The notes under the pieces are model-generated. The model was not told the origin of the DNA. It made no database searches and saw only the letters and a program-made list of their open reading frames with translations. The position numbers and the translations under genes are program-made. A stretch of 64,000 nt of DNA from Deltaproteobacteria bacterium RIFCSPHIGHO2_01_FULL_43_49 (GTDB lineage: Bacteria; UBA10199; SPLOWO2-01-44-7). Below are positions 16,471-25,043 of the stretch, in pieces (the first letter of the stretch is position 1; each line of letters starts with the position of its first letter). The stretch lies in assembly GCA_001798075.1 (NCBI GenBank), contig MGRG01000005.1:65148-129147 (forward strand), in the 5' to 3' direction.

Positions 16471-18212
16471 ACAACACCTCCTTGCATCATCGTTTCCAGC
16501 TCCCGGGTTTTAAAGGGGAGTCCTCCAGAACGCCGGAGGCTTTTTGCCTTCCCATCTAAAACACCCAAGGCTTTGAGATGATGAAACAACTGCCCTTGAT
16601 AATTCATCTCAAGGACCGTGACGGTTTTTCGCCCCTTGAGAAATTGTTTGAGCCCCTCCATGGGAAAGGGATTGAGAATGGCCGGAATAAAAAGAGCCGT
16701 GTGGTTATGAGCTGCAAGGTATTCTTTGGCAACGCCGGCCGGACTTCCCCATGCAATCAAGGCATGCGGGGCAGATGAAGAGCCGAAACAGGAATGCCAA
16801 TTTTGAGTCTCCTTTGCAATCGCCTTTAATTTCAAAAATCGCTTTTGGTTCATTGCCTCGTGTTGATCTCCATCGGAGGAGGGGGTCCCCGTCTCCGTAT
16901 GCTCAATCCCCGCAATAGAGTGCATTCCCCCTTTTGTTCCCGGGATCGCCATCGGACCAACGCCGGACCAATCCGAAGTCTTTTGCAAACTCAAGTCATA
17001 ACGGCGATAAGCACCATTATTTGTCGGGGGTGTGATGCAACGCTTTGGTTTCAAAAAATCTTTTGTGTCGACGAGGTCAATGATTTCGAGACGCTGGCCA
17101 ATCGATCCATCGGATAGAACAACCACGGGGAGTTGATATCCTTCGGCGAGATAAAAAGCCCTGTGCATTGCCTGAAAACAATCTTTGACATCGGTCGGGG
17201 CCAAGACGACGCGAGGAAAATCCCCATGACCACCGTAAAGGACATGCCAGAGATCCGACTGTTCCGCTCGGGATGGAATTCCTGTCGAAGGACCGGCCCT
17301 TTGACAATCCACAATAACCACCGGGATCTCTGCTATGCTGGCCAGTCCTACCATCTCCGTCATGAGAGAGATTCCGGGCCCACTCGTTGCGGTCATGGAA
17401 GGGACCCCTCCATAGCTCGCCCCGATGATCATTCCCATCGCCGCAATCTCGTCTTCGGCCTGAATCAACTGTCCTCCAACTTTTGGCAGAAGCCTCGACA
17501 TCGTCTCTAAAATTTCGGAGGAGGGGGTGATGGGATAGCCGGCATAAAAACGACACCCCGCATCGATGGCCGCCCTGGCACAAGCCTCATTGCCACTGAT
17601 GCTGAGGCGTTTTGTAACCCGCTCCGGTTTTGGCAGGCCAAAAGGAAGCGTGATGGATCCCAAAATTTTAAAGCCCGCCTCTAAGGCCCGAAGATTGCTT
17701 GAGATGACGGCCGAGGACTTGCGCCCGAAAACTTCCTGAACACAAATTTCCCCCTCTTTGATTTCCCAGTCTAGGGCTTTTAACAACATTCCGAAGAGAA
17801 CGACATTTTTTGCGATTTCAGGCAGTCCTTCGGAATCGAGAATTTCTTGAAAGGGAATCGGCATGACGAGACCCTTTTTAGTTTTCAAACTCTCCGGAAG
17901 TTCTCCCTCCTCTTTTCCATGAAGGACTAGTGCAGTCTCGGAGACTTTGAGTTCCTTCGTAAAGCGGGCAATGTCGGAAAAACGAAAGCAGACGACAATC
18001 TCCTTTTCGAATCCGACCTGGGTGACCGGGTCCACCCCAATGGTGACATGAGCCGCCGACTCGCCGCCGCGAATCTGGGGGCCATAACTCTGGGTCATCA
18101 TCCCATAAAATCCGAGCCTCGCGGCGGTCCTTAAAATCATATTGGCGGTCGACATCACGCCATCTCCCCCGCTCCCGACCAACGCCATGTGAAGATTTTT
18201 TTTCTGTTTCAT
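16467..18212 (-). CDS. korA: 2-oxoacid:ferredoxin oxidoreductase, fused gamma-alpha subunit
   Basis: A 581-residue KorA-type protein. The N-terminal 190 residues are the gamma domain (GSGGDGVMSTANMIL; SYGPQIRGGESAAHV), and residues from about 200 form the alpha pyrimidine-binding domain (FYAGYPITPSSEILETM; ATSGPGISLMTE; VDCQRAGPSTGIPSRAEQSDL). This layout is typical of two-subunit 2-oxoglutarate-type enzymes. The start overlaps the rnfB stop (ATGA), so the enzyme is translationally coupled to Rnf. That suggests the ferredoxin it reduces is consumed by Rnf, or that it uses ferredoxin reduced by reverse Rnf activity. Confidence 0.91.
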   Translation of the reverse strand: MKQKKNLHMALVGSGGDGVMSTANMILRTAARLGFYGMMTQSYGPQIRGGESAAHVTIGVDPVTQVGFEKEIVVCFRFSDIARFTKELKVSETALVLHGKEEGELPESLKTKKGLVMPIPFQEILDSEGLPEIAKNVVLFGMLLKALDWEIKEGEICVQEVFGRKSSAVISSNLRALEAGFKILGSITLPFGLPKPERVTKRLSISGNEACARAAIDAGCRFYAGYPITPSSEILETMSRLLPKVGGQLIQAEDEIAAMGMIIGASYGGVPSMTATSGPGISLMTEMVGLASIAEIPVVIVDCQRAGPSTGIPSRAEQSDLWHVLYGGHGDFPRVVLAPTDVKDCFQAMHRAFYLAEGYQLPVVVLSDGSIGQRLEIIDLVDTKDFLKPKRCITPPTNNGAYRRYDLSLQKTSDWSGVGPMAIPGTKGGMHSIAGIEHTETGTPSSDGDQHEAMNQKRFLKLKAIAKETQNWHSCFGSSSAPHALIAWGSPAGVAKEYLAAHNHTALFIPAILNPFPMEGLKQFLKGRKTVTVLEMNYQGQLFHHLKALGVLDGKAKSLRRSGGLPFKTRELETMMQGGVV

Positions 18213-19096
18213 ATTGCCATTCCTTTCGTTGTCTCCCCTTCAACGGGGTGTGCCCGCTCTTCCGGGAGAGGAAGTTGTTTCAAACGATGTAGAACAAATG
18301 TGGGACAGATATCGACACAGGCCTCTCCACAAGTTGGCCCATAGGTGATACAGGCTTGATGATCGATATGAATGGTGACGTCATCAAAACTCAAGGCCTT
18401 TGCCGGACAGACATTGATGCATTTTAAACAGGTGGTACAACCAACCAGGCACTTGGCCCGCACTGCGGAGGCCTTCTCACGCGCCACACACGAAAGCTCG
18501 ATCCGGTGCAGGCGGGGATAAAGCTCTAATATCTTTTTAGGACAGGCCGGAATGCAAAGGCCGCAGCCTGTGCATTTTTCGGCATCAATTTCGACAATCC
18601 CAAACCTGCCGATCCGCATCGCATCGAAGGGACAGGCCCGGACACAATCGGCCAACCCCAAACATCCGTTTTTGCAGGCGCGCGGACCCCCAAAAACGAG
18701 TGAGGCCGCGGCACACGTTTGGATCCCCAAATAGTTTGCTTGGGTCTTCACATAAGCCGTTGTTCCATGACAGCGCAAAAGTGCCACCCGATCTTCGACT
18801 AGGCCAGGGGCCTTTCCGGCCAGTTCCGCCACGATCTCTGCGGTCTCTTTCCCTCCTGGGATGCAGAGGTTTGAAGGGACCTCTTGGTGTTCTACCACTG
18901 CTTCGGCATAGGCCTGACAGCCGGCAAAACCGCAGGCTCCACAGTTTGCGCTGGGTAACCACCGATGAATCTTTTCAATATTTGGATTCACGACGACGTA
19001 GAAACGCCTGGCCGTTGCTGCCAGGGCAAATCCAAAAAAAATCCCCAACAGCGTGAAAACGGCAAGACCCCAAATGGCAATCGATGTCAGCTCCAT
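18209..19096 (-). CDS. rnfB: Rnf complex subunit B (multi-cluster ferredoxin)
   Basis: A 295-residue RnfB that accepts electrons from ferredoxin. It has one N-terminal membrane helix (IAIWGLAVFTLLGIFFGFALA), then the Fe-S domain NCGACGFAGCQAYA. Several ferredoxin-type cysteine groups follow: CLGLADCVRACP, CTGCGLCIPACPKKI, CLVGCTTCLKCINVCPAKAL and a final CGEACVDICP. The ATG at 19096 shares one base with the rnfA stop. A much longer open frame upstream (to 19696) is antisense-free but only shadows rnfA. It overlaps korA by four bases. Confidence 0.94.
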   Translation of the reverse strand: MELTSIAIWGLAVFTLLGIFFGFALAATARRFYVVVNPNIEKIHRWLPSANCGACGFAGCQAYAEAVVEHQEVPSNLCIPGGKETAEIVAELAGKAPGLVEDRVALLRCHGTTAYVKTQANYLGIQTCAAASLVFGGPRACKNGCLGLADCVRACPFDAMRIGRFGIVEIDAEKCTGCGLCIPACPKKILELYPRLHRIELSCVAREKASAVRAKCLVGCTTCLKCINVCPAKALSFDDVTIHIDHQACITYGPTCGEACVDICPTFVLHRLKQLPLPEERAHPVEGETTKGMAI

Positions 19097-19932
19097 TATA
19101 TTTTTAACCCCGAAAAACCTAAAAATGCCAAGGCAAAGAGCCCCGCCAAAATAAAAGCAATCGGAAGTCCCTGGAAAACAGAGGGAACGGGGGCCAAATC
19201 GGTCCGTTCTCTGGCACAGCTCATCAAAAATAGTGCCAGAGCAAACCCAATCCCAGAGCCAACTGCCAAGGCGAGTGATTCCCAAAATCCATTTTCGTTC
19301 AGGGCATTCAGGAGTGGGACCGCTAAAATGATACAATTGGTCGTGATCAAAACGACGTAAATCCCGAATTTCCGATGCAAGGGCCTGTTGATCTTTTTCA
19401 GGATGGTATCCGTCATCTGAACCAGAAACGCCACAATGCCGATAAAGACAATAATCTGAAGAAAGTGGAGGCGAAAAGGGTGCAAGACAAAACGGTCGAT
19501 CGTCCAGGCCAAAAGACCTGAGAGTGTGCCAACCACGGTGAAGGTGACTCCCATGCCGATGGCGGTTTCCCGCTTCCTGCTGACACCGAAAAAGACGCAA
19601 AGACCCAGATAGCGCGTGAAGACAAAATTCTGGACGAGTGCCGCAGTGAGAAGAACAGTAATGACAACTCCAAAAAGCGATGGGGCCATTAACCATTCAG
19701 CACCTGTTCTCGTATCGATGAGTTGATAAGACCCCTTGGGATCGACCTTGACCCCTGTCGTGAGGAGGAGTCCCCCCTCTTTTGCAGGAATTACATTCAC
19801 CTCTTGAATGGGGATTAGAATATCGGGATCTTTTTTAGAAGTGAGTCGAAATTCGCTTGGACTGGGAACCCCTGGTTTCGTCACCACCACCTCGATTTGA
19901 TGATCATTGAGAAGGGTTGCTTGTTTAGACAT
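19096..19932 (-). CDS. rnfA: Rnf complex subunit A with an extra N-terminal domain
   Basis: The last 198 residues are a standard RnfA: six membrane helices, QNFVFTRYLGLCVFFGVSRKRETAIGMG at the N-terminal end with its conserved Cys, and TTNCIILAVPLL in the second half. About 81 further residues precede it with no stop codon. These are soluble and strand-like (IEVVVTKPGVPSPSEFRL ... IPIQEVNVIP), and RnfA normally lacks them. The ATG at 19932 has a good ribosome site (AAAGGA) and overlaps rnfE by 8 bases, so the extension is almost certainly translated. An internal start at 19689 would give the normal length but has a weaker site. Confidence 0.9.
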   Translation of the reverse strand: MSKQATLLNDHQIEVVVTKPGVPSPSEFRLTSKKDPDILIPIQEVNVIPAKEGGLLLTTGVKVDPKGSYQLIDTRTGAEWLMAPSLFGVVITVLLTAALVQNFVFTRYLGLCVFFGVSRKRETAIGMGVTFTVVGTLSGLLAWTIDRFVLHPFRLHFLQIIVFIGIVAFLVQMTDTILKKINRPLHRKFGIYVVLITTNCIILAVPLLNALNENGFWESLALAVGSGIGFALALFLMSCARERTDLAPVPSVFQGLPIAFILAGLFALAFLGFSGLKI

Positions 19933-20539
19933 GGCGTCCTTTCTCTACCCAATTTAGAGCAGCCATCAAAAGGCCAATCGTAAAGAAACCCCCCGCGGGT
20001 AAAACCAAAAACAAAATCGGGCGGACCTCGATCAAGGTCACTCCCCAGATTGTTCCATTCCCCAAGACCTCCCGGATGGCCCCGATGAGAACCATCGCAA
20101 AAAGAAATCCAAGCCCCATGGAAAAGCCATCCAATACGGAAGGGATCAGGGGAAACTTCGAGGCAAAGAGTTCCAGGCGGGAGATGATGATGGCAAAGGC
20201 GACAATCAGTTTGATGTAAAGACCGATCTCGGAATAGATTTTTGGGGCCAAGGCCGCCAAGGTCATGTCCATGGCTGTCACCCAAACCGCAATTACAATA
20301 GTGTAAATGGGGATTCGAACCTTGTCGTGAATAAAATTTCGAAAAATGGCGATGGTCAAGCTCGATAAAACCTGCACGGCCCAAACGGCGAGTCCCATCA
20401 TGAGTCCGTTTTTGACCGAATTCGTGACCGCCACTGCCGGACAGAGGCTTAAGGCCAGGCGGAAAACCGGATTCTCGGAAAAAAATCCGCGCCAGAGGAG
20501 TTCACGAAAAGGGGGGGCTTGAAGTTTATCGAACGACAT
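19925..20539 (-). CDS. rnfE: Rnf complex subunit E
   Basis: A 204-residue membrane protein of the RnfE/NqrD family. The motif NPVFRLALSLCPAVAVTNSVKNG contains the conserved cysteine that helps hold the intramembrane Fe-S cluster shared with RnfA. SRLELFASKFPLIPSVLDGFSMGLGF is the second signature. About six membrane helices are predicted. It overlaps rnfG by 14 bases and rnfA by 8. Confidence 0.95.
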   Translation of the reverse strand: MSFDKLQAPPFRELLWRGFFSENPVFRLALSLCPAVAVTNSVKNGLMMGLAVWAVQVLSSLTIAIFRNFIHDKVRIPIYTIVIAVWVTAMDMTLAALAPKIYSEIGLYIKLIVAFAIIISRLELFASKFPLIPSVLDGFSMGLGFLFAMVLIGAIREVLGNGTIWGVTLIEVRPILFLVLPAGGFFTIGLLMAALNWVEKGRHV

Positions 20540-21305
20540 TCAGTCTCCTTTCGAGATGCCAAACGGCCTGCTTCACGCCATCCACCAAGGCTTGAGAGCT
20601 GATGGTGGCACCGGTCACCGCATAGATTTGTTTTTCCTTTTCTGGGGCAACCTCTTCGGGCTTAGGCCCCTTCGTAAGCTTTAATGTTTGCAAATCCTCC
20701 AAGCGAATTCCCAAAAACTGATTTTTGAAAGCCGGTTTCGTAATCTCGTCCCCCAATCCCGGATCTTCTTCATGCGAAATGACTTCCACACCGCGGATTT
20801 GAAAATTTTGGGAGAGGGCGACAAAAAAACGGATCAGACTTTTGAAGCCATATTGGCTCCCTTCGGTCACATAGCCTGTCAAAGTCCCATCCGGATTTTG
20901 GGCTGCAAAAAACCTCCCCACGAAATGACTTTCTGGAAATTCCTTTTCCACCCATTCGTCGCGCTCTTGTGTCGGGGCTTTTTGAAAAACTTCCGGCAAG
21001 TCCCATTTTTTCAAAAACTTCCCATCGAGGTTATATTGTCTCAATTCATCAGAAAGGAGGTATCCGATTGTCGGGGGTTGGCCAGGCCCCAGATACCTTC
21101 TCACCTCCAAGATTTTGGCTTTTTCATCCAGGTTTAAAAGTTTTTGAATCAGGGTTTTTTCATTGGCGGCAATTTGAGATCTCTTCTTGGGTTCCGTCAA
21201 ATTAAAGACAACGCCGAGGATCAAGGCGGCCGAAAAACAGACTAGCGTTAAATTCAGCGTGATCCGCCACATCTCCTTGGCTGTGATTGGAGATTTTTCC
21301 TTCAT
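20526..21305 (-). CDS. rnfG: Rnf complex subunit G (covalent FMN protein)
   Basis: A 259-residue protein with one N-terminal membrane helix (ITLNLTLVCFSAALILGVVF) and an FMN-binding domain. The C-terminal VTGATISSQALVDGVKQAV holds the threonine of the (S/T)GAT motif, to which ApbE attaches FMN. HEEDPGLGDEI and FKNQFLG are further RnfG/NqrC motifs. Residues 70-140 hold a longer than usual region (YLLSDELRQYNLDGKFLKKW). It overlaps rnfD by four bases. Confidence 0.94.
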   Translation of the reverse strand: MKEKSPITAKEMWRITLNLTLVCFSAALILGVVFNLTEPKKRSQIAANEKTLIQKLLNLDEKAKILEVRRYLGPGQPPTIGYLLSDELRQYNLDGKFLKKWDLPEVFQKAPTQERDEWVEKEFPESHFVGRFFAAQNPDGTLTGYVTEGSQYGFKSLIRFFVALSQNFQIRGVEVISHEEDPGLGDEITKPAFKNQFLGIRLEDLQTLKLTKGPKPEEVAPEKEKQIYAVTGATISSQALVDGVKQAVWHLERRLNVVR

Positions 21306-22234
21306 GATGGGGCCCCCATCTGTTCAGGCCTCGTCGGGCGAAACCAATGATTGAGTGCGGGTGTGACAGCATTCATTATCAAAATGGCGTAACAAATCCC
21401 TTCCGGATATCCGCCCCAAAGCCGGATGATCCCGGTGAGGATGCCAATGCCTAAGCCAAAAATCACCTGAGCCTTAGGGTTAATGGGCGCTGTGACATAA
21501 TCGGTGGCCATGTAGAATGCGCCGAACCAGAGACCGCCGGTCAGGAATTGAAACAAGGCGTTGCCCGAAAAAAAGGCGATTGCTAAAAGTCCCGCCAGAA
21601 CCGAGAGGGGAATATAAAGTTTGATGATCCCTTTGAACAAAAGGATCAAGGCTCCAATCAAAATCAAGAGGACGGAAACCTCGCCGACCGACCCCGAACG
21701 AAGTCCCAAAAAAAGATGCAGAGTGTTGTTAAAAAAGACCCCTTCCAATTTCCAGACGTTGAGCGGAGTGGCTTGAGTCACCGCCTCAAAGGGTTTAAGC
21801 CAGGTCGTCGTCATGGCGAGCGGAAAAGTGGCCATGAGAAAAGCCCTTCCAATCAGGGCCGGATTGAAAACATTGTAGCCCAGTCCCCCAAACAACATTT
21901 TGGCGAAAACAATCGCGACAAATCCACCAACAGAGGGCATCCAGAGGGGCATCCCCGGCGGGAGGGTTCCCACAAGCAAAAGACCGGTCAATACCGCAGA
22001 GCCATCCAGCATGGTTTGTCTTTGTTTCCTGAGATAATTCACCAAACCCTCACCCACCAAGGCCCCCAGAGATCCGCTTATGAGTAATCCCACGACCCGA
22101 AGTCCATAAATGGTGATGGCCCAACAAAACAAAGGGACGAGAGAAGCGTTCACCCACCACATGATTTGTTTCGTGGTGAGCTCCGCCTTGAGGTGTGGGC
22201 CAGGCGAGATCATTAAGGAAGGAGATTCAGACAT
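21302..22234 (-). CDS. rnfD: Rnf complex subunit D
   Basis: A 310-residue integral membrane protein of the RnfD/NqrB family. It shows MISPGPHLK..LTTKQIMWWVNASLVP at the N-terminus, FGGLGYNVFNPALIGRAFL in the core and FYMATDYVTAPINPKAQ. The flavin-attachment segment reads AVTQATPLNVW. The threonine is kept but the glycine of the (S/T)GAT motif is replaced by Gln, a variation I believe occurs in other RnfD proteins. It overlaps rnfC by eight bases. Confidence 0.94.
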   Translation of the reverse strand: MSESPSLMISPGPHLKAELTTKQIMWWVNASLVPLFCWAITIYGLRVVGLLISGSLGALVGEGLVNYLRKQRQTMLDGSAVLTGLLLVGTLPPGMPLWMPSVGGFVAIVFAKMLFGGLGYNVFNPALIGRAFLMATFPLAMTTTWLKPFEAVTQATPLNVWKLEGVFFNNTLHLFLGLRSGSVGEVSVLLILIGALILLFKGIIKLYIPLSVLAGLLAIAFFSGNALFQFLTGGLWFGAFYMATDYVTAPINPKAQVIFGLGIGILTGIIRLWGGYPEGICYAILIMNAVTPALNHWFRPTRPEQMGAPS

Positions 22235-23564
22235 GCATAACCTCCCTCGTCATAAAGGATTGCTTGGCAACTTGAATGAATTGCACCAGAGGGCGCATCG
22301 CAGGACAAACAAAGGCGCAACAGCCACACTCAAAACACTCTTTGGTCCCGAAGCTTTCTGTTTCCAGCTGACGACCTGCTTCTGTGTAAATGGAAATTTG
22401 ATTGGGCTCTAACCCTAAGGGACAAGCATCCAGGCAACGGCCGCAAGAAATGCAGGGGCCATAGTGCTCACGACGCACCTCTTCCACCGTTAAAAAAATG
22501 AGGCCTCCTGTTCCCTTGATGACCGGGCAATCGAGTCTTCCTAAGGCTTTCCCCATCATGGGCCCGCCCGAAATCACTTTGACTGTTCGCGGGTGGAGCC
22601 CTCCGCAGAAATCGACAATATCTTGGACCAATGTTCCAATCGGGACGATGAGATTTTTGGGTTCCATAATCCCGCGGCCTGTCACCGTGATCATTCGATC
22701 AAGGAGGGGTTTGCGATAGCGAATGGCTGAATAACAAGCCACAGCGGTCGCAACATTTTGTACCAACACCCCCACATGCATCGGGAGTTTTCCAGAAGGG
22801 ACCGCCCGGTAGGTGAGGGCCTCCACCAACTGTTTTTCCGATCCTTGGGGATATCTTGTCTTGCAAATCACCACAAAAACTTTTTGAGAGGGATTGATCT
22901 TGGCGATCGCTTTGTTTAGAATTTCTGCTGCGTCTATTTTGTTTTCCTCAATGCCGATCAAAATCCTTTGAGCCCCAACGATCTTGGCAATCAACACAGC
23001 ACCCCAAACAACATCCTTAGCTTGTTCTAGAAGAAGGCGGTGATCGCTGGTCAGATAGGGTTCGCACTCCGCCCCATTCAGAATCAAGGTGTCGACTTTG
23101 ATTCCCTCGGGCAAGTTGAGCTTGCGATGGGTCGGAAAGGTGGCCCCGCCTAATCCCACAATCCCGGCATCCGCAATCTGTTCGAGCATTTTTTCTTTGG
23201 AAAGTTCTTCCCAGTTGGAGACTTCTTCCCAGACTGGTTCTTGGAGCTCGGAGGCCGTTTCGATAACAACCGCTTCGGCCTCAACTAAAGTGGGATGTGG
23301 CTGCAACGCCACCCGCTTGACCACGCCCGATACAGAGGCGTGGATCGGCACACCGCCTATGGCATTCCCTATCCGATCTCCTCTTGTAACTTTGGCTTTT
23401 CTGGCAACGGTCGCTCTGCAAGGGTTTCCCAAATGTTGGATCAGCGGAATCACCACTTCCTTAGGGACAAAGCGCTCGATTGGTTTTCCGGAAGTTAGAG
23501 TCTTCCGGTCGTCGGTGACAATCCCCCCGCGAGAAAAAGTCGACAGTTCATCCTGCATATCCAT
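22227..23564 (-). CDS. rnfC: Rnf complex subunit C (soluble NADH-binding)
   Basis: A 445-residue subunit that exchanges electrons with NAD. The N-terminal FSRGGIVTDDRK leads into the flavin/NAD domain (LGGATFPTHRKL; LILNGAECEPYLTSDHRL). Two Fe-S motifs close the protein: CISCGRCLDACPLGLEPNQI and CFECGCCAFVCPAMRPLVQF. The ATG at 23564 overlaps apbE by 17 bases. A GTG at 23579 and a second ATG six bases further in are alternatives. Confidence 0.95.
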   Translation of the reverse strand: MDMQDELSTFSRGGIVTDDRKTLTSGKPIERFVPKEVVIPLIQHLGNPCRATVARKAKVTRGDRIGNAIGGVPIHASVSGVVKRVALQPHPTLVEAEAVVIETASELQEPVWEEVSNWEELSKEKMLEQIADAGIVGLGGATFPTHRKLNLPEGIKVDTLILNGAECEPYLTSDHRLLLEQAKDVVWGAVLIAKIVGAQRILIGIEENKIDAAEILNKAIAKINPSQKVFVVICKTRYPQGSEKQLVEALTYRAVPSGKLPMHVGVLVQNVATAVACYSAIRYRKPLLDRMITVTGRGIMEPKNLIVPIGTLVQDIVDFCGGLHPRTVKVISGGPMMGKALGRLDCPVIKGTGGLIFLTVEEVRREHYGPCISCGRCLDACPLGLEPNQISIYTEAGRQLETESFGTKECFECGCCAFVCPAMRPLVQFIQVAKQSFMTREVMHV

Positions 23565-24522
23565 GATAGTAAATTGCACTCGCTAATTTTTTGAAACGGG
23601 CTTCGGCCTTTGGACCCAAAAGAAAGCAACTGGTACTCAAGGTGTCCGCCAGGGTTGCATTTCGGGCGACGACGGTCGCAGAGATTCCCGGATCGGAAGG
23701 ATGACCTTTTTTTGCATCAAACAAATGCCCGACACGGCGTCCATCGAGCCAAACGCCTTGCTCATAATTTCCGCTCGTGGCGACCGCAGCATCCTTCAAC
23801 GTGAAAGTTTCAAAGTAGGGATTTTTAGGACCCCCATATGGATTGAGAATGGCCACCTCCCAAGAACCGATGGCCAAAACATTTCCCCCTGCATCAATCA
23901 GGGCCTCCTCAATACCGGCCGCTCGCAGGGCATCTCCTGCACGATCGATCGCATATCCTTTTCCGATGGAACCAAGATCGATTCCCGCACCGACTTTCGT
24001 TAATCCGACTTGGGCTTTCATGGCATCAATCTGGACATAATGCCCGCCGATTTGAGACAGGGCTTTGTGGATCAAGCGATCGCTGGGATAGCGACGATTT
24101 TTTTTACCCTCCTGATAAAACCCATAAAGTTGCATCAACGGAAGGCAGGTCACATCGTAAATGCCCCCCGTCAGTGTGTAAAAAGAACCCGCAATTTTTA
24201 AAATATCAGAGAGGGAAGAATCGACCAAAACCATGTCATTTCCGGCATGGAAATTGACGCGTGAGAGGTCGCTCTCTTTCCTGTGAACACTCATCACGCG
24301 GTCTACCTTTTCAATGGCTTGAAACGCCTCGCCGATGGCGGCTTCGACTTGAAATTGATCAGGATGACGAACGGTAATCGTTACAAAAGTCCCCAAAAGA
24401 GAGCGGGTTTCTTTGAAGAGGCGAGGCTTTTTCAAGTGCCACCATCTAAAAAGTCCCGTCCCCGTCAAAAGCCCAGCCCCCGTCCCCACAGTGAGGGTTT
24501 TAAGGAACTCTCTCCTATTCAT
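23548..24522 (-). CDS. apbE: FAD:protein FMN transferase ApbE
   Basis: A 324-residue flavin transferase that covalently attaches FMN to RnfG and RnfD. A twin-arginine-like leader is present (NRREFLKTLTVGTGAGLLTG). Family motifs follow: LLGTFVTITV, DRVMSVHRKESDLSRVN, GAGIDLGSIGKGYAIDRA and LIDAGGNVLAIG, plus VATSGNYEQ and the late DPG.SATV segment. It is the first gene of the rnf-kor operon, with an Fnr-like box 66 bases upstream, so flavinylation is built into the operon. Confidence 0.95.
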   Translation of the reverse strand: MNRREFLKTLTVGTGAGLLTGTGLFRWWHLKKPRLFKETRSLLGTFVTITVRHPDQFQVEAAIGEAFQAIEKVDRVMSVHRKESDLSRVNFHAGNDMVLVDSSLSDILKIAGSFYTLTGGIYDVTCLPLMQLYGFYQEGKKNRRYPSDRLIHKALSQIGGHYVQIDAMKAQVGLTKVGAGIDLGSIGKGYAIDRAGDALRAAGIEEALIDAGGNVLAIGSWEVAILNPYGGPKNPYFETFTLKDAAVATSGNYEQGVWLDGRRVGHLFDAKKGHPSDPGISATVVARNATLADTLSTSCFLLGPKAEARFKKLASAIYYHGYAG

Positions 24523-24582
24523 TATTTTAAACCCCTAACACCGATGGAAAGACCCTTCTATGAGATAGAACAGCTCGCGGTA

Positions 24583-24594
24583 TGATGCAGATCA
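24583..24594 (-). promoter_or_regulatory. Crp/Fnr-type operator box upstream of apbE-rnf-kor
   Basis: TGATGCAGATCA on the + strand reads TGATCTGCATCAT in the direction of transcription. Its centre is about 66 bases before the apbE start, and it shares the consensus TGATCTNNATCAT with the boxes at 11407, 11429, 11910 and 33232. Confidence 0.75.
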
Positions 24595-24629
24595 TTAGAG
24601 GGTTAAAACAGTTCGTGTAAATGGAATTA

Positions 24630-24811
24630 AGGAGCCTCTGAAAAATTCGCGTGAGCGAGCTGTTTGAGAAAAGCCTCTCGGAGCCGATTTTATCCTATTG
24701 GGGGTTATGATAGATAAAATCGGCGAGAGCGGAGGTGGCGTTTTGGGGGCCTCCCCAAAATGACCACCGTCTTTTCGAAAATAGCGAGCGGAAGCGAATT
24801 TTTCAGAGTTT
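24630..24811. repeat. About 180-bp two-arm cruciform repeat, copy A
   Basis: This fills most of the gene-free gap 24523-24836. Outer arms 24630-24650 and 24791-24811 pair through CTCTGAAAAATTCGC and its complement. Inside lie two hairpins: CTCTCG...CCGATTTTATC with GATAAAATCGGCGAGAG (about 24675-24729), and a TTTTGGGG/CCCCAAAA stem (about 24730-24769). The same architecture, with recognisably related inner-hairpin sequence but in inverted order, occurs at 44539-44702. There is no open frame with a ribosome site inside. The ferredoxin ribosome site (AAGGAG) follows at 24824. Confidence 0.8.
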
Positions 24812-24836
24812 CCTTTGAAGGATAAGGAGCCCTTTT

Positions 24837-25043
24837 ATGCCGGAAGAAAAACCAAAAGCGAGGGAGTTTCATGTCGATCAAGACCTCTGCACCGGTTGCA
24901 ACGACTGCATCAAGGCCATGCCCCAGCACTTTGCCGACACCGGCGAGGATACCGCTGAAGTCGCCAATTATGAGGGGGCGGACGCCGTGAAACTGGAACA
25001 AGTCATGAAGGCCTGTCCGGGAAAGGCAATCAAATGGAAATGA
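24837..25043 (+). CDS. Small [4Fe-4S] ferredoxin
   Basis: A 68-residue ferredoxin with cysteines CTGCNDC near residues 18-24 and a remote ACPG near residue 59, enough for one [4Fe-4S] cluster. It has no export signal. It is the first gene of the pyruvate-type oxidoreductase operon and overlaps the next gene by 10 bases, so it is likely the electron acceptor or an extra (epsilon-like) subunit. Ribosome site AAGGAG. Confidence 0.9.
   Translation: MPEEKPKAREFHVDQDLCTGCNDCIKAMPQHFADTGEDTAEVANYEGADAVKLEQVMKACPGKAIKWK

Noticed and set aside
19097-19696. Upstream extension of the rnfB frame by 200 codons
   Set aside because: It is an alternative-frame reading of rnfA. RnfB homology and the membrane anchor begin at 19096.
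21302-22234. Loss of the flavin-attachment motif in RnfD (AVTQAT instead of (S/T)GAT)
   Set aside because: The modified threonine is retained and variation at the middle residue occurs in this subunit, so loss of flavinylation is not supported.
24705-25001. A 98-codon frame antisense to the ferredoxin gene
   Set aside because: The + strand ferredoxin has a clear cysteine motif and operon context. The antisense frame runs into the structured spacer.
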